DNA of 14,963 bases from assembly GCA_002391225.1 (NCBI GenBank), contig DGRV01000048.1, forward strand, positions 1 through 14,963, read 5' to 3'. Of the stretch, positions 7,563 through 14,643 are shown one piece after another. The position numbers and the translations under genes are program-made. The DNA is from Christensenella sp. UBA4379 (GTDB lineage: Bacteria > Bacillota > Clostridia > Christensenellales > Aristaeellaceae). Position 1 is the first letter of the stretch, and each line of letters opens with the position of its first letter. The notes under the pieces are model-generated. The model was given only the letters and a program-made list of their open reading frames with translations, was not told where the DNA came from and made no database searches.

Positions 7563-7591
7563 ATTGTAACACGATTCTGCCGGGAAAACAA
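7563..7591 (-). promoter_or_regulatory. Promoter of the dprA operon
   Basis: On the minus strand, TTGTTT (7586-7591), a 17-base spacer and TACAAT (7563-7568). The predicted start near 7556 leaves about 28 bases before the dprA ATG. It is divergent from the ABC transporter promoter. Confidence 0.7.
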
Positions 7592-7666
7592 TCCGGTGCC
7601 ATTTCCTCTCTGTCCTCAATAGACCTACAAAAACCATAAAAACCGCGCTAAGGTTTTTCGTTTCCC

Positions 7667-7695
7667 TTGCACGGCGTTTTTCCATGTGTTATAAT
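7667..7695 (+). promoter_or_regulatory. Promoter of the ABC transporter genes
   Basis: TTGCAC (7667-7672), a 17-base spacer and a perfect TATAAT (7690-7695). The predicted start near 7702 gives a leader of about 100 bases before the binding-protein ATG. That is longer than the leaders of the other promoters here and leaves room for RNA-level control. Confidence 0.8.
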
Positions 7696-7747
7696 AGGAT
7701 CGGAAGAAAACGGAAAAACATGAATGCAGCCCCTGATTCTGACGCGA

Positions 7748-7780
7748 TTTTTATACCGGCGGACTGTCCGGTATGAAAAA
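7748..7780 (+). promoter_or_regulatory. Leader stem-loop upstream of the binding-protein gene
   Basis: ATACCGG (7753-7759) pairs perfectly with CCGGTAT (7768-7774) around an 8-base loop. Five Ts at 7748-7752 can extend the stem with the As at 7776-7780 past one bulged G. It lies in the long 5' leader, ending about 10 bases before the ribosome-binding site. I recognise no known riboswitch. Confidence 0.5.
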
Positions 7781-7801
7781 ATAAAGAAAAGAGGTATTGG
7801 T

Positions 7802-8881
7802 ATGAAAAAGGTAATGGCTCTGCTGCTCTGCGCCGTGCTGGTCCTGGCCGCCGTGCCGGCCGCGTTCGCCGTCAACGAGGACGTGGAGGGCGAACTGACC
7901 ATCTACTCCTCCATGTACCAGTTCGTCATCGACATGATGGACGAAGCGCTGAAAAAGGAATTCCCGAACCTGGTGCCCGGCAACAACGGCAGCTTCTTCT
8001 TCTACGGCGGCACCTCCTCGCTGATCACCAAGATCTACGGCGAAATGGAAACCGGCACCCTGGGCTGCGACATGATGCTGGTGGCCGAGCCCGCCTTCTC
8101 CCTGGAGCTCAAGGAAGCCGGCTATCTCCAGCCCGTCGAGATTGAGAACCCGGGCGAGCTGCTCCGCTTCCCCTATGACGAAGAGGGCTACTGGTACCCC
8201 GTCCGCGTGTGCAACATGGTGCTGGCCTACAACCCCGAAATGGTCGACGAATGGGCCGCCAAGGGCGTCACCATCCCCAAGACCTTCAAGGACTTCGCCA
8301 CTGATCCCAGCCTGAAGGGCCTGATCTCCATGGGCAACCCGCTGACCAGCGGCACCACCTACGCCGCCGTCGCCTCCCTGATTCAGGATAACCACTACGG
8401 CAAGGAATTCCTGAACGGCCTGGCCGCCAATGAAGTGATGATCGAATCCGGCTCCACCGCGCTGACCAAGCTGCAGACCGGCGAGTGCGCCGCCATCATG
8501 ATCCTGGAAGAGTCCGTGCTCAAGGTCCTCAAGGAAGCGAACGACGCCGGCGCTCCGATCACCAACCTGGCCTGCATCTACCCCGAAGACGGCGTGGTGC
8601 TGATTCCCTCCACCGTGATGACCGTGGCGGAAGAGCACAGCAAGAACGTGAACATCGAAGCCTGTGAAGCCGTCGAAAAGTGGCTGCTGAGCGAGGAAGC
8701 CCAGAAGCTGATCCTGGAAGGCTACATGCACAGCGTGTTCGCCGGCATGAAGGAGATCCCCTATCAGTCCATCGATACCGAAGAGCTGATCAAGAAGGAC
8801 CTGGGCGTCGACTGGGAGGCCGCCTTCCGCAACCGCGAAGCCAACAACACCGCCTGGACGGAGATCGTGACGACGAAGTAA
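7802..8881 (+). CDS. ABC transporter extracellular solute-binding protein, iron(III)/spermidine type
   Basis: Substrate-capturing component of the importer encoded downstream. It has 359 residues with a signal peptide at about 1-23, with likely type I cleavage after AFA. The mature protein starts VNEDVEGELTIYSSMYQFVIDMM, the first strand and helix of a type II periplasmic-binding fold. Further family-like stretches are FFYGGTSSLITKIYGEME, CDMMLVAEPAF and SMGNPLTSGTTYAAVASL. This pattern is typical of FbpA/FutA-like and related binding proteins for iron, phosphonates or polyamines. The exact ligand cannot be assigned, because I could not place the paired iron-binding tyrosines with confidence. 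The start follows AGAGG at 7 bases. There is no lipobox Cys with Ala/Gly/Ser before it, which is unusual for a Gram-positive binding protein. Confidence 0.9.
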   Translation: MKKVMALLLCAVLVLAAVPAAFAVNEDVEGELTIYSSMYQFVIDMMDEALKKEFPNLVPGNNGSFFFYGGTSSLITKIYGEMETGTLGCDMMLVAEPAFSLELKEAGYLQPVEIENPGELLRFPYDEEGYWYPVRVCNMVLAYNPEMVDEWAAKGVTIPKTFKDFATDPSLKGLISMGNPLTSGTTYAAVASLIQDNHYGKEFLNGLAANEVMIESGSTALTKLQTGECAAIMILEESVLKVLKEANDAGAPITNLACIYPEDGVVLIPSTVMTVAEEHSKNVNIEACEAVEKWLLSEEAQKLILEGYMHSVFAGMKEIPYQSIDTEELIKKDLGVDWEAAFRNREANNTAWTEIVTTK

Positions 8882-8882
8882 T

Positions 8883-9051
8883 TAGGGAATAGGGAATAGG
8901 CAGTAGGGAATAGGCAATAGGCAATAGGCAATAGGCAGTAGGCAGTAGGCAATAGTGAATAGCTTACTTTCCTAATGCCTAATGACTAATGCCTAATGCA
9001 TCGTCTCTAATCTCTAATCCCTAATCCCTCATCCCTAATCCCTAGTCCCTA
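8883..9051. repeat. Foldback array of degenerate 7-base repeats (TAGGNAN)
   Basis: The left arm, 8883-8959, holds 11 gap-free heptamers: TAGGGAA, TAGGCAG, TAGGCAA, TAGTGAA and so on. After an 11-base spacer the right arm, 8971-9051, carries the same family inverted (CCTAATG, CTCTAAT, CCCTAAT and variants), with one slip in phase near 8999-9004. In both arms the outer units are mostly TAGGG and the inner units mostly TAGGC, so the two arms can pair over about 77 bases with a recurring mismatch. It begins one base after the binding-protein stop codon and fills most of the gap to the permease. It resembles the short tandem heptamer repeats described in cyanobacteria; any kinship is uncertain. 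Confidence 0.92.
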
Positions 9052-9075
9052 CATAATAACCAGCAACTGACAAAA

Positions 9076-9101
9076 GGGGGAAGCCGTTCCCGGCTTCCCC
9101 C
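9076..9101. terminator. Strong 10-bp hairpin before the permease gene (possible attenuator)
   Basis: GGGGGAAGCC (9076-9085) pairs exactly with GGCTTCCCCC (9092-9101) around a 6-base loop. On the plus strand no T-run follows, so it may only pause transcription or protect the upstream mRNA. On the minus strand four Ts follow, but no minus-strand gene ends here. It lies about 30 bases upstream of the permease start. Confidence 0.55.
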
Positions 9102-9131
9102 GTTCAGGTTCAATGCAAGAGGTGCGTGCGG

Positions 9132-11630
9132 ATGAAAAACACAGCCACGCCGCGAAGCGGGATCGAAGCCCCCGGCCGCGGGCCGCTCATCACCAAGGGG
9201 ATCCTGCTCCTGGTTTTCCTGGCCGGCCTGGGCATCATCGTCCTGGGCGTTACCGGCATGCGGGCCTACGAGGCCTCCGGCTTCAGCTCTGAAAGCGCCT
9301 ACAGCGCCATCCACGCCCTGGGCGGAAGCACCACCGAGGCCTGGCGGAAGCTGGACGGCCAGCTGGGCGGCCTGTCCGCCGAGCAGCGAAGTCAGGCGGA
9401 CCAGGCGGCGGAAAGCCTGCTGCTCTCCGCCTGGGAGGCCCAGAGTGCAGACGGCCAAGCCAAAGCCGAGGCCCTGCTGAAGGACGCCCCGGCGGCGGAC
9501 CGCGCAGCCCTTTCCTGGAAGCTGCTGTATGCCACCTATTTAACCGGCGGCCCCAAGGTCAGCAGCGGCCAGAAAAAGGAAATTGCCGCCGTCCCCGAGG
9601 GCCAGCTGCCGGACCTCCGGCAAAAGCTCCTTACCGCCGCCGTGGACGAAGGGGCGGAACTGCCAGCGGAGGCCCAAAAAGCCGCCGGCTCCCTGAGCGG
9701 GGCGGAGCGGCAGGCCATGCTCTTTCAGCTGCTCTTTCTGACCGACGGGGCGGCGGACGACACCGAACAGATCAACGCCCTCAAAAAGGGCGTGCGGGAT
9801 AAGGCCGCCCAGCTGGACGCCTTCCGCATGATCGCCCGGGGTGAGGTTTCGGGGCTGTGGCAGCTGGTGGTTGCCAACAGCCGCACGGCCATCCTGCTGG
9901 GCATTCTGCTGGCCCTGGACGCCCTGCTGCTCACCTTCCTGATGATGGGCGACAAGGTCTGGAAGTTTGATTTCAAGTGGATCATTATCCTGTTGATCGT
10001 CGATTTCCTGCTGCTCTTCCAGCTGATGCCGCTGATCTACATGATCATCAAGGCCTTTTTCCCGGAGAGCGATTTCTCCCTGGAGACCTTCCAAAGGCTC
10101 TACACCTACCCGCTCAACCTGGACGCCCTGGGCAACACCCTGGTCGCCGCCTTTGCGACGATGATTCTGGGCACCCTCCTGGCCTTCCCCCTGGCCTGGC
10201 TGGTGGGCCGCACCAACCTGTACGGAAAGAAGTTTTTCCGCGCCCTCTTCGTGCTGACCTACATGGTGCCCCCTTACGTGGGGGCCATGGCGTGGCTGCG
10301 GCTGCTCAACCCCAACGTCGGCACCATCAACCAGTGGCTGCGGGCCTTGCTTCACCTGAGCGACGCTCCGGGCCCGCTGAACGTCTACACTCTGCCCGGC
10401 ATGATCTGGGTGCTGACCAGCTTTTATTACCCCTACGCCTTCATCACCATCAGCCGGGCCATGGAAAAGATGGACCCCTCCCTGGAGGAGGCCAGCCGGA
10501 TTTCCGGCGCGGCCCCGCTGAAGACGCTGTTCACCGTCACCCTGCCGATGATGACCCCCTCGCTGATTTCCGGGGCCCTCCTGGTCTTTGTCAGCGCGGC
10601 CAGCTGCTACGGCATCCCCTCCATCATCGGCAGCCCCGGCCGCGTCCACACGGTCACCACCCGCATCGTGGAATACGTGGGTCTGGGCCAGCAGGGGCTC
10701 AACGACGCCACGGGCATGGCGGTCTTTTTGATGGTGCTGGCCGTCATCATCCTCTTTTTGTCCGACGTGGTGCTGGCCAAGAGGCAGTACATCACCGTGT
10801 CCGGCAAGTCCGTCCGCCCGGCCATCGTGGACCTTCGCAAATGGCGGATCCCCGTCACGGTGTTGGTCAGCCTGTTCGCGGTCATCGTGGTGTTCATTCC
10901 CTTTGCGACCATCTTTTCCACCTCCTTCAAGATCGACGTAGGCAAGAGCATGTTCGATCCCAAGAACTTCACCTGGTCCAACTGGACCACGGTGTTTGAC
11001 CGGACGGAGACGGTCAACTCCCTTAAAAACTCCCTGCTCTTTGCCTCCGTCACCGCCACGGTGGGCATCGTGATCGCCTGCACGATGAGCTACCTCCTGC
11101 AGCGCACCCGCATCCGGGGCCGCAAGATCCCCGATTTCCTGATCACCCTCGGCTCCGGCACGCCCAGCGTGGTCATCGCCCTGGGCCTGATCATGACGAT
11201 GAAGGGCAATTTCGGCATCAACATCTACAACACCGCCTACATCATGATCGTCGCCTACATGATCAAGTATCTGATGATGGGCATGCGTACCGTGGTCTCC
11301 GCTATGAGCCAGATCCACGTGTCGCTGGAAGAGTGCAGCCAGATTTCCGGCGCGACCTGGACCAAGACGATGTTCAAAATCACCGGCCCGCTGATCTTCC
11401 CCTCCATCGCGGCCGGCTGGTTCCTGATCTTCATTCCCAGCTTCTACGAGCTGTCGATGACCACCCTGCTTTACTCCAGCACCACCAAGACCATTGGCTT
11501 CCAGCTTTACGAATACTGGACCTTCACCAGCCAGCCCATGAGCTGCGCGATGGCCTTCGGCATTCTTCTCATTGTAGTATTCCTTAATTTCATTTTGAAC
11601 CTGCTGACCAAGGGCGAGTTCTCTATTTGA
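9132..11630 (+). CDS. Fused double ABC transporter permease with large extracytoplasmic N-terminal domain
   Basis: Membrane pore of the importer: two MetI-like permease domains in one chain of 832 residues, as in FbpB/AfuB-type iron transporters. The first domain (about 333-550) has the ATPase-docking EAA loop EEASRISGAAPLKTLF near 450. The second (about 629-825) has EECSQISGATWTKTMF near 732. The start is odd: TM1 at about 22-43 is followed by an Ala-, Gln- and Glu-rich helical stretch of about 205 residues. TM2 (about 250-270) and TM3 (about 280-306) then precede the first permease domain. Basic residues before TM1 place the extra domain outside the cell. Typical fused permeases are about 500-700 residues. 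I chose the ATG at 9132 (AGAGG at 9 bases) over the GTG at 9126, which is too close to it. The stop is 16 bases before the ATPase start. Confidence 0.92.
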   Translation: MKNTATPRSGIEAPGRGPLITKGILLLVFLAGLGIIVLGVTGMRAYEASGFSSESAYSAIHALGGSTTEAWRKLDGQLGGLSAEQRSQADQAAESLLLSAWEAQSADGQAKAEALLKDAPAADRAALSWKLLYATYLTGGPKVSSGQKKEIAAVPEGQLPDLRQKLLTAAVDEGAELPAEAQKAAGSLSGAERQAMLFQLLFLTDGAADDTEQINALKKGVRDKAAQLDAFRMIARGEVSGLWQLVVANSRTAILLGILLALDALLLTFLMMGDKVWKFDFKWIIILLIVDFLLLFQLMPLIYMIIKAFFPESDFSLETFQRLYTYPLNLDALGNTLVAAFATMILGTLLAFPLAWLVGRTNLYGKKFFRALFVLTYMVPPYVGAMAWLRLLNPNVGTINQWLRALLHLSDAPGPLNVYTLPGMIWVLTSFYYPYAFITISRAMEKMDPSLEEASRISGAAPLKTLFTVTLPMMTPSLISGALLVFVSAASCYGIPSIIGSPGRVHTVTTRIVEYVGLGQQGLNDATGMAVFLMVLAVIILFLSDVVLAKRQYITVSGKSVRPAIVDLRKWRIPVTVLVSLFAVIVVFIPFATIFSTSFKIDVGKSMFDPKNFTWSNWTTVFDRTETVNSLKNSLLFASVTATVGIVIACTMSYLLQRTRIRGRKIPDFLITLGSGTPSVVIALGLIMTMKGNFGINIYNTAYIMIVAYMIKYLMMGMRTVVSAMSQIHVSLEECSQISGATWTKTMFKITGPLIFPSIAAGWFLIFIPSFYELSMTTLLYSSTTKTIGFQLYEYWTFTSQPMSCAMAFGILLIVVFLNFILNLLTKGEFSI

Positions 11631-11646
11631 GAAAGGATCGATGAAT

Positions 11647-12720
11647 ATGGCAAACGTTACCATTCGGAATGTCACCAAAGCCTTCGGGAGCAACGTCGTC
11701 CTGAAGGATTTCACCGAGACCTTCGGGGACGGAGAATTCGTGACCCTGCTGGGCCCCTCCGGCTGCGGCAAGACCACTATGCTGCGTATCATCGCCGGGT
11801 TTGAAAAGCCCACGGAAGGCGAGGTGTACATCAACGACCAGCTGGTCTCCGGCGGGAAGACCTTCGTGCCCCCGGAAAAGCGGAACATCGGCATGGTGTT
11901 CCAGTCCTACGCGGTCTGGCCGCACATGAACGTGTTTGACAACGTGGCCTACCCGCTGACCATCAAAAAAACGCCCCGGCAGACGATCAAGGAAAACGTC
12001 GGCCGGGTGCTGTCCATCGTCCACCTGAGTCAGTATGCGGACCGCCTGCCCTCCCAGCTGTCCGGCGGTCAGCAGCAGCGCGTGGCCCTGGCCCGGGCCC
12101 TGGTCGCCGAGCCGGAGCTGCTGCTGCTGGACGAGCCCCTGTCCAACCTGGACGCCAAGCTCCGCGAGAGCATGCGCTTTGAGATCAAGGAGATCCAGTC
12201 CTCCCTGGGCATTACCGTCATCTACGTCACCCACGACCAGACAGAGGCCATGGCCATGTCCGACCGGATCATCCTGATCAACCAGGGCAGCGTCCAGCAG
12301 GTCGCTTCCCCGGCGGAGATCTACAACCGCCCGGCCAATCCCTTCGTAGCGGACTTCCTGGGCAAGGTCGATTTCGCCAAGGGCAGGGCGGACACAGGGC
12401 GCATCGCCCTGTCCGGGACGGACCAGTCCATCCCCTACGACGGGGACAAGCGCGGCCCGGTCACCGTGGCCGTCCGCCCGGAGCGGATCACCCTGTCCCT
12501 GACGGAGGGCGACCTGCGCGGGACCCTCGAAACCCAGTATTATTTGGGCGACGTCAACGACTGCCGCGTCCGGGTGGGAGAAATGACCTTCCGCGTCATC
12601 GCCCCGCCCGAGAGCTATGAAACGATGAAGCCCAAAGATACCGTGTACCTGACCTTCCGGGAAAAGATGGTCTTTGAGGACGACGGGGCGCTGGACGAGA
12701 AGCTCAAGATCAAAACCTGA
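11647..12720 (+). CDS. ABC transporter ATP-binding protein, FbpC/PotA type
   Basis: Cytosolic ATPase that powers the importer by docking on the EAA loops of the permease. It has 357 residues. All nucleotide-binding motifs are intact: Walker A GPSGCGKT (36-43), Q-loop Q86 in FQSYAVWPHMNV, signature LSGGQ (138-142), Walker B LLLLDEP (158-164) with D-loop SNLD, and switch histidine H196 in VTHDQTEAMAMSDR. A C-terminal TOBE domain of about 120 residues (near 235-357, with VAVRPERI) matches the CUT1/iron/polyamine ATPase family. Two ATGs are possible: 11641, only 3 bases from AAAGGA, and 11647, 9 bases from it. I prefer the second, giving MANVTIRNVTKAFG. It follows the permease by 16 bases, so the two are surely co-transcribed. 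Confidence 0.95.
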   Translation: MANVTIRNVTKAFGSNVVLKDFTETFGDGEFVTLLGPSGCGKTTMLRIIAGFEKPTEGEVYINDQLVSGGKTFVPPEKRNIGMVFQSYAVWPHMNVFDNVAYPLTIKKTPRQTIKENVGRVLSIVHLSQYADRLPSQLSGGQQQRVALARALVAEPELLLLDEPLSNLDAKLRESMRFEIKEIQSSLGITVIYVTHDQTEAMAMSDRIILINQGSVQQVASPAEIYNRPANPFVADFLGKVDFAKGRADTGRIALSGTDQSIPYDGDKRGPVTVAVRPERITLSLTEGDLRGTLETQYYLGDVNDCRVRVGEMTFRVIAPPESYETMKPKDTVYLTFREKMVFEDDGALDEKLKIKT

Positions 12721-12730
12721 CGCTGAGAGG

Positions 12731-12779
12731 TAGGAGGTAGGAAGTAGGAGGTAGGAAGTAGAAGGTAGGAGGTAGAAAG
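12731..12779 (+). repeat. Second array of 7-base repeats (TAGGARG)
   Basis: Seven gap-free heptamers: TAGGAGG and TAGGAAG alternate, with TAGAAGG and TAGAAAG as variants. It begins 10 bases after the ATPase stop codon. It shares the TAGG core and 7-base period of the array at 8883-9051, but has no inverted partner. Apart from the T in each unit the plus strand is nearly all purine. It ends about 25 bases before the next ATG. Confidence 0.9.
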
Positions 12780-12803
12780 CAGGATCAGAGGGAAGGTTTT
12801 TCG

Positions 12804-13373
12804 ATGGTGAGAAATATCGCGCTGTTTCTGGCTTTGCTGATGATGGTCAGCAGTATGGGAAGGAGCCTGACTATGCCGTCTGATTATGAGAAACAATATC
12901 AGGAATTAAGCGAAAAGTATCATTACGACAAATACTACGATTTGTACGACGCTGTGGTTTTTAATACGACAGAACCCGGAATGCCCGGCTTTATGGACCA
13001 CTCAGAAGCTCAGCGCGCCTTGCTGGTGGTGCTGATGCTCGATATGGAAATCCGAAACGGCGGCATTGCCCAGTATTTCTGGAACACCGGCCCCGATTAC
13101 GCCCGCCTGACGCCACAGTCGCTTCGCACCGCGGGTTTCGGCGATGTAGCGGACCTGTATGAACGCTTCGTTTCGGAAAACGGCATCACCCCGGAGGAAA
13201 TCGGCAGCTACCGGGAACGTTTCCCGGATGACGGGGACTGGGCTGCTTTTTGCGCCCTTCATCCTTTTGACAGCTTTGACGACGCTTATATGGAAATCTG
13301 GCATAAAACTGACTTCAACCAGCGCCTGATCGATTATGCGGCCCAGCACCCGGAAGTATATTACAAGCAATAA
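12804..13373 (+). CDS. DMP19-like (DUF4375) small protein with signal-like N terminus
   Basis: 189 residues. From about residue 60 it resembles the DMP19/DUF4375 family: a helical core with the block LDMEIRNGGIAQYFWNTGPDYA near 77-98, split here as LDMEIRNGG and QYFWN. A C-terminal FDSFDDAYMEIW stretch follows. The founding member from Neisseria is a DNA mimic; most relatives have no known role. Residues 1-20 (MVRNIALFLALLMMVSSMGRS) are hydrophobic and could be a signal peptide or anchor, which is unusual for this family. An alternative start at MPSDYEKQ (residue 24) would give a cytosolic protein. The first ATG has GGAAGG 7 bases upstream. It follows the ABC genes with no clear promoter, and its base composition is more AT-rich than its neighbours, a hint of different origin. 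Confidence 0.65.
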   Translation: MVRNIALFLALLMMVSSMGRSLTMPSDYEKQYQELSEKYHYDKYYDLYDAVVFNTTEPGMPGFMDHSEAQRALLVVLMLDMEIRNGGIAQYFWNTGPDYARLTPQSLRTAGFGDVADLYERFVSENGITPEEIGSYRERFPDDGDWAAFCALHPFDSFDDAYMEIWHKTDFNQRLIDYAAQHPEVYYKQ

Positions 13374-13382
13374 ACATCATCA

Positions 13383-13447
13383 TAAAAAACGCTGCAGCAC
13401 AAGAGAAGCCCGCCGACCGGCGGGCTTCTCTTGCGTTGTGTTTTATG
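13383..13447. terminator. Bidirectional hairpin terminator between convergent genes
   Basis: A perfect 15-bp stem (13400-13414 with 13419-13433) closes on the tetraloop GACC. On the minus strand the stem is followed by a short GC palindrome and then six Ts (13383-13388). On the plus strand TTGTGTTTT follows. It separates the DMP19-like gene (plus) from the SH3b gene (minus), which ends at 13449. Confidence 0.85.
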
Positions 13448-13448
13448 T

Positions 13449-14606
13449 TCAGGCGACCGGAGTAAAGTCCAGGTTGGTCAGGAAGTCGATGCAGGTCTTG
13501 ATCTGCTGGTCGTTCAGGGTCTTGTTGGCGTTGTTCTCGTTGGGGGACATGGTGAACTCGATGAAATAGCCCTGATAGATGGCCAGGATGTCCACGAAGT
13601 CCGTATCGTTCCCGATTTCCTTGGCCACCAGCAGCTTGGTGCCGTAGCCGGTTTCACGGTAGGAGATTTCCACCCGGTTCATCTCCCGGAAGGTGTTCTC
13701 CAGAATCTTCAGCTCTTCCGGGGTCAGGTCGTTCATCCGCTTGACGTCGGCGTAGCTTTCGTCGAAGGCGATGGTCAGGTACATCTGGGGGCGGACCATG
13801 TCCTTGGGCAGGATGGAAGCGATGATCTGGCTGCCCCGCATGTTGACCACCTGCAGGTCATAGCCTTCCGGCATCTGGCAGACCAGGTCAAACTTGCCGT
13901 TCACGTTCAGGGTGCCCAGGGTCTTCTTGTCGGGGGTCTGCTTGCTGGTGAAGGAGAAGGTGGGCGCGACCATCACCTTGGTGGCGTAATTCTTGTGGAT
14001 GTAGCCGTAGTTGCCGTTGTCCGGGTCATAGGCCCTGTACCAGTTGGTCGTTTCGCCCGTGCACATCAGTTCCTTGCCGTCGGGATAAAGGGTAATCCTG
14101 GCCGTGCTCGCGCTGGGGCCGACGCGGAAGTTCACCCGGCCGGTGGCGCGGCTCGCCCGGACCTCGATGGGGAAGGGCGTCACGTCCCGCTGGCTGCTGA
14201 GTTCTTTTTCCAGCTGGGCCTTGTCCGCGGCGGCTGTATTGTTCTGGGTAGAAGCGGAACGGGAGCTGGATTTATTTTCAGCGGCCGGATTGTAGTTGGA
14301 GCCGGCAGAGCCGCCGATGTAGGGTTCAGGCTCGGTGGCGGACAGGAAACGGCTCATCACATAACCGAACTGGCCGCCCCAGTGGCCGTAGGCCCAGCCG
14401 TTGCCGAGGAACTCGGACACATAGAAGGGGTCGCCGTAGGGGATGCGCAGGAGCACCCTGGAAGTCGTGTTGGGCTCTTCGCGCAGGTTCACGGTCTTGC
14501 CGTTGTCGGTCCGGATGTAGTACGCTTCCGCCAGCGCGGCAGGCATGACGGCGCAGATCGAAAGAACGATCGTCAGAATCAGAGTGATGGCAATGGATTT
14601 ACGCAT
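13449..14606 (-). CDS. Secreted protein with two SH3b domains and an unassigned C-terminal domain
   Basis: 385 residues. The signal peptide is about 1-26, with cleavage after ALA. The first bacterial SH3 domain is at about 28-90, with VNLREEPNTTSRVLLRIPYGD and WAYGHWGGQFGYVMSRFL (shown here as motif pieces). A low-complexity Ser/Asn/Ala linker covers about 91-145. The second SH3b domain is at about 147-212 (VNFRVGPSASTARI..., WYRAYDPDNGNYGYIHKNY). The C-terminal part, about 225-385, I do not recognise; it is alpha/beta in pattern and contains PEELKILENTFREMNRVEISY. SH3b domains commonly bind cell-wall peptides, so a wall-associated role is inferred. The start at 14606 is fixed by a perfect AGGAGG 9 bases upstream and by the signal peptide. 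No promoter stands out upstream. It is transcribed alone. Confidence 0.85.
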   Translation of the reverse strand: MRKSIAITLILTIVLSICAVMPAALAEAYYIRTDNGKTVNLREEPNTTSRVLLRIPYGDPFYVSEFLGNGWAYGHWGGQFGYVMSRFLSATEPEPYIGGSAGSNYNPAAENKSSSRSASTQNNTAAADKAQLEKELSSQRDVTPFPIEVRASRATGRVNFRVGPSASTARITLYPDGKELMCTGETTNWYRAYDPDNGNYGYIHKNYATKVMVAPTFSFTSKQTPDKKTLGTLNVNGKFDLVCQMPEGYDLQVVNMRGSQIIASILPKDMVRPQMYLTIAFDESYADVKRMNDLTPEELKILENTFREMNRVEISYRETGYGTKLLVAKEIGNDTDFVDILAIYQGYFIEFTMSPNENNANKTLNDQQIKTCIDFLTNLDFTPVA

Positions 14607-14643
14607 CGTGTATATCCTCCTAAAAAAAATTTTTCTCGGTTCC

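Noticed and set aside
7638..7658. AT-rich hairpin AAAAACC/GGTTTTT between the dprA and ABC promoters, considered as a terminator or operator.
   Set aside because: The stem is only 7 bp and mostly A-T, and both promoters point away from it, so neither role can be supported.
8764..8952. A 62-codon minus-strand frame with repeating PTAYCLLPIAY-like peptides.
   Set aside because: It is simply the translation of the heptamer array, which leaves this strand free of stops; no ribosome site.
8883..9051. CRISPR array.
   Set aside because: Units are 7 bases, contiguous and degenerate, with no unique spacers and no cas genes nearby.
9540..11894. A 784-codon open frame on the minus strand opposite the permease and the start of the ATPase.
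   Set aside because: It is antisense to strongly supported genes, its product is rich in His/Asp/Gly as expected from a GC-rich antisense frame, and its start is the familiar antisense of an ABC ATPase.
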